This document shows, piece after piece, positions 57,499-59,039 of a DNA stretch of 59,039 nt (the first letter of the stretch is position 1; every line of letters begins with the position of its first letter). The position numbers were made by a program, and so were the translations under genes. Source of the DNA: a virus; IMG/VR virus record IMGVR_UViG_3300036985_002412, positions 1 to 59,039 of that record; one strand, written 5' to 3'. The notes under the pieces are model-generated. The model was not told the origin of the DNA, ran no database searches, and saw nothing but the letters and a program-made list of their open reading frames with translations.

Positions 57499-57873
57499 AT
57501 GGAAAATCAAATTGAAATTTGGAAAGACATTTTGAACTCTAAAGGAGAATATCAAGTGTCTAATCTTGGAAGAATTAAAAGTGTTAAAAGAATAGTTAAT
57601 AGAAGTCATAGAATATTGCCTATTAAAAGTAGAATATTAAAAACATCTATTAGTAATTCTGGATATGAACTTGTTTTTATAAGGTTTAAAGGCATTAAAA
57701 AAGGCTTTTATGTTCATCGTTTAGTTGCTCAATCATTTATAGAAAATATTTACAATAAACTTGATGTAAATCACATAAACGGAATTAAAACAGATAATAG
57801 ATTATTAAATTTAGAATGGTGTACTAGAAAAGAAAATATGGAACATTATAAAAAACATTTAAAAAAATGGTAG
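57499..57873 (+). CDS. NUMOD4/HNH homing-type endonuclease
   Basis: IEIWKDILNSKGEYQVSNLG is the NUMOD4 DNA-binding motif; VHRLVAQSFI and DVNHINGIKTDNRLLNLEWCT form the HNH nuclease core. A 124-residue free-standing endonuclease of the kind that inserts between phage genes. It separates recT from its partner exonuclease and overlaps the exonuclease start by 7 bases. Confidence 0.85.
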   Translation: MENQIEIWKDILNSKGEYQVSNLGRIKSVKRIVNRSHRILPIKSRILKTSISNSGYELVFIRFKGIKKGFYVHRLVAQSFIENIYNKLDVNHINGIKTDNRLLNLEWCTRKENMEHYKKHLKKW

Positions 57874-58607
57874 AAATAGTAGAAAGAATAGGGAGGTTTA
57901 CGAGTTCCAACATTTGGAAATTAACAACATCCGATCGTAGTGGAAAAACATTTGGTTCAGCTGGATTGACTTATATAAAAGAAAAATCTGCTGAAAGATA
58001 TTTAGGTCGTTCTGTTGATTTAGGGAAAGATTCACAAGCCACTGTTTGGGGAAAGGTTGCGGAGCATTTTTGTAATTTTTTCCATTTAGATTTAAGTTAT
58101 CAATTAATTTCAAATAAAACAGTAGTGCATCCTAAGTATGATTTTTGGACAGGAAGTCCTGATGCAAAGAAATTAGATACAGTAGGGGAGATAAAATGCT
58201 TTGAACCTAAAAAATATTTTGCTTTATCAATGGCGTTGTTAAAGCTAAATGAAAATCAAATTACAATAGAAGATTTTAAAAAAGAGTTTGACGATATTTA
58301 TTGGCAAGTGGTTTCAAACAGTATTTTATTAAACACAAAATATGCTGAAATAATTGCATTTATGCCAAATGAAGAACAGCTATTAGAAATTAGACAATCT
58401 ATTGAGGAAACAAATGTTTTAGAATTGTTAGGTATAGACCCATGGAAAGCTAGATACATCTATGAAGAACCAATAAGTCATTTGCCTTTCGTTAAAAACG
58501 AAAATTATCCAACATTTGTAAGTCATAAATTTGAACCAAGTGTTGAGGATAAAGTATTCTTAACAAAGCGAGTATTAGAGGCTATTAAAATTTTAAACAA
58601 AATATAA
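57867..58607 (+). CDS. YqaJ/lambda-exo-type exonuclease
   Basis: A 246-residue PD-(D/E)XK exonuclease: RFTSSNIWKLTT near the start, WGKVAEHFCNFF (catalytic-domain Glu), FWTGSPDAKKL with the metal-binding Asp and TVGEIKCFEPKK with Glu-x-Lys. It resects double-stranded ends for RecT. Confidence 0.85.
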   Translation: MVEIVERIGRFTSSNIWKLTTSDRSGKTFGSAGLTYIKEKSAERYLGRSVDLGKDSQATVWGKVAEHFCNFFHLDLSYQLISNKTVVHPKYDFWTGSPDAKKLDTVGEIKCFEPKKYFALSMALLKLNENQITIEDFKKEFDDIYWQVVSNSILLNTKYAEIIAFMPNEEQLLEIRQSIEETNVLELLGIDPWKARYIYEEPISHLPFVKNENYPTFVSHKFEPSVEDKVFLTKRVLEAIKILNKI

Positions 58608-58609
58608 TT

Positions 58610-58723
58610 ATGAAAAAAATTAAAACAGATATTTGCGGATTTGGAGTGGCTTATGACACAAAGGCAAAAGAATTATTAATTCATTTTTTGTTTTGGTGTT
58701 TTGAAATTAAAATAAAAATGTAA
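58610..58723 (+). CDS. Small hypothetical protein, 37 aa
   Basis: A short protein (MKKIKTDICGFGVAYDTKAK) with a hydrophobic C-terminal half, 2 bases after the exonuclease stop and 2 before the next start. Unrecognised. Confidence 0.4.
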   Translation: MKKIKTDICGFGVAYDTKAKELLIHFLFWCFEIKIKM

Positions 58724-58725
58724 TT

Positions 58726-59039
58726 ATGACAAAGCAAATACAATCAAAAGAAGAAGCTATTGAAAGTGTAATGTATGGAAACAAACACGACTTCAATAAA
58801 ATATTTGGTTTTGCCGAATTATGGGTAAAAACTCAATTTAGATGGTTTAGTGCTGATGATTTAAAAGAGGCATATTATTCAGCAGGAAATTTACCTCCAC
58901 AGCAATTAAATGTATTTGGAGCAGTATTTAGTAATCTTTCAAAATCAAAACTTATATTTCATTTTGGATTTACAAAATCTATACATAAAGTAGCACATGG
59001 TAGAGATTTAAAAACGTGGATTAGCTTAGAATATAAATT
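58726..59039 (+). CDS. Hypothetical phage protein (partial, runs off the window)
   Basis: At least 104 residues; a helical N-terminus with ELWVKTQFRWFSADDLKEAY, then PPQQLNVFGAVFSNLSKSKLI and HGRDLKTWISLEY at the window end, a pattern seen in phage proteins near RecT/exonuclease genes. The 3' end is missing. Confidence 0.55.
   Translation, partial: MTKQIQSKEEAIESVMYGNKHDFNKIFGFAELWVKTQFRWFSADDLKEAYYSAGNLPPQQLNVFGAVFSNLSKSKLIFHFGFTKSIHKVAHGRDLKTWISLEYK

Overview
The window is AT-rich bacteriophage DNA with tightly packed genes, all on the plus strand. Promoters follow the Bacteroidota pattern (TAnnTTTG -7 boxes, poor Shine-Dalgarno sites). Many of the small proteins and the tail, portal and holin families are those of Flavobacterium-like phages and prophages. 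I infer a phage or prophage of a flavobacterium; no host gene, rRNA or insertion sequence is visible.

Two sets of phage modules are present. Unit A (1 to about 33.4 kb) reads as a nearly complete siphovirus-like genome: small accessory genes and a gene-cassette array (1-3.3 kb), a sigma-like regulator (3.8 kb), a tRNA-like element, terminase (5.2-6.6 kb), tail genes with a probable -1 frameshift (6.6-13.7 kb), protease, capsid and tail tube (13.8-16.5 kb), portal, connector and fibres (16.5-21.7 kb), lysis (21.7-24.3 kb), a repeat-rich control region (24.3-24.6 kb), then early genes including a methyltransferase, a probable ssDNA-binding protein, a primase-helicase and an SF2 helicase (24.6-32 kb). 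Unit B (about 33.6 kb to the end) holds a second, unrelated portal, fibres, a second lysis cassette, a larger cassette array with a tyrosine recombinase, and a different replication/recombination set (RecA-fold helicase, SSB-like protein, RecT, YqaJ-type exonuclease). It lacks terminase and capsid genes within the window. Bases 1-127 recur exactly at 33447-33573, so A may be a circular map of about 33.4 kb, and the A-B join may be an assembly junction or a real recombinant.

The most striking system is a pair of integron-like gene-cassette arrays (1758-3335 and 43602-49293). Nine cassettes carry one or two genes each. In every one, the 8-10 bases beginning at the GTT before the gene are the exact inverted copy of the 8-10 bases ending in AAC after it, and these ends differ from cassette to cassette. 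Between genes lie imperfect hairpins of about 130-140 bases with attC-like arms (AACGTT...CGGCTTTG...CAAAACCG...GTT). The polarity looks inverted relative to classical integrons: each hairpin precedes its gene, six reading frames start inside the hairpin, and the arrays end in a lone AAC half-site. In B that lone site adjoins a tyrosine recombinase. Four of B's six cassettes carry DNA methyltransferases or a PP-loop sulfurtransferase-like enzyme, suggesting swappable DNA-modification genes.

Other regulatory structure: four copies of an ACAAAA-N11-CGTTAT promoter drive the sigma operon and three late structural operons in A, three of them exactly 12 bases from the start codon. Five promoter-proximal leaders in A and B carry two interlocked inverted repeats (a pseudoknot arrangement), usually followed by a T-run; one precedes B's cassette array. 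A G11 tract splits a methyltransferase gene in B, consistent with phase variation, and another G11 tract sits in the control region of A's primase-helicase.
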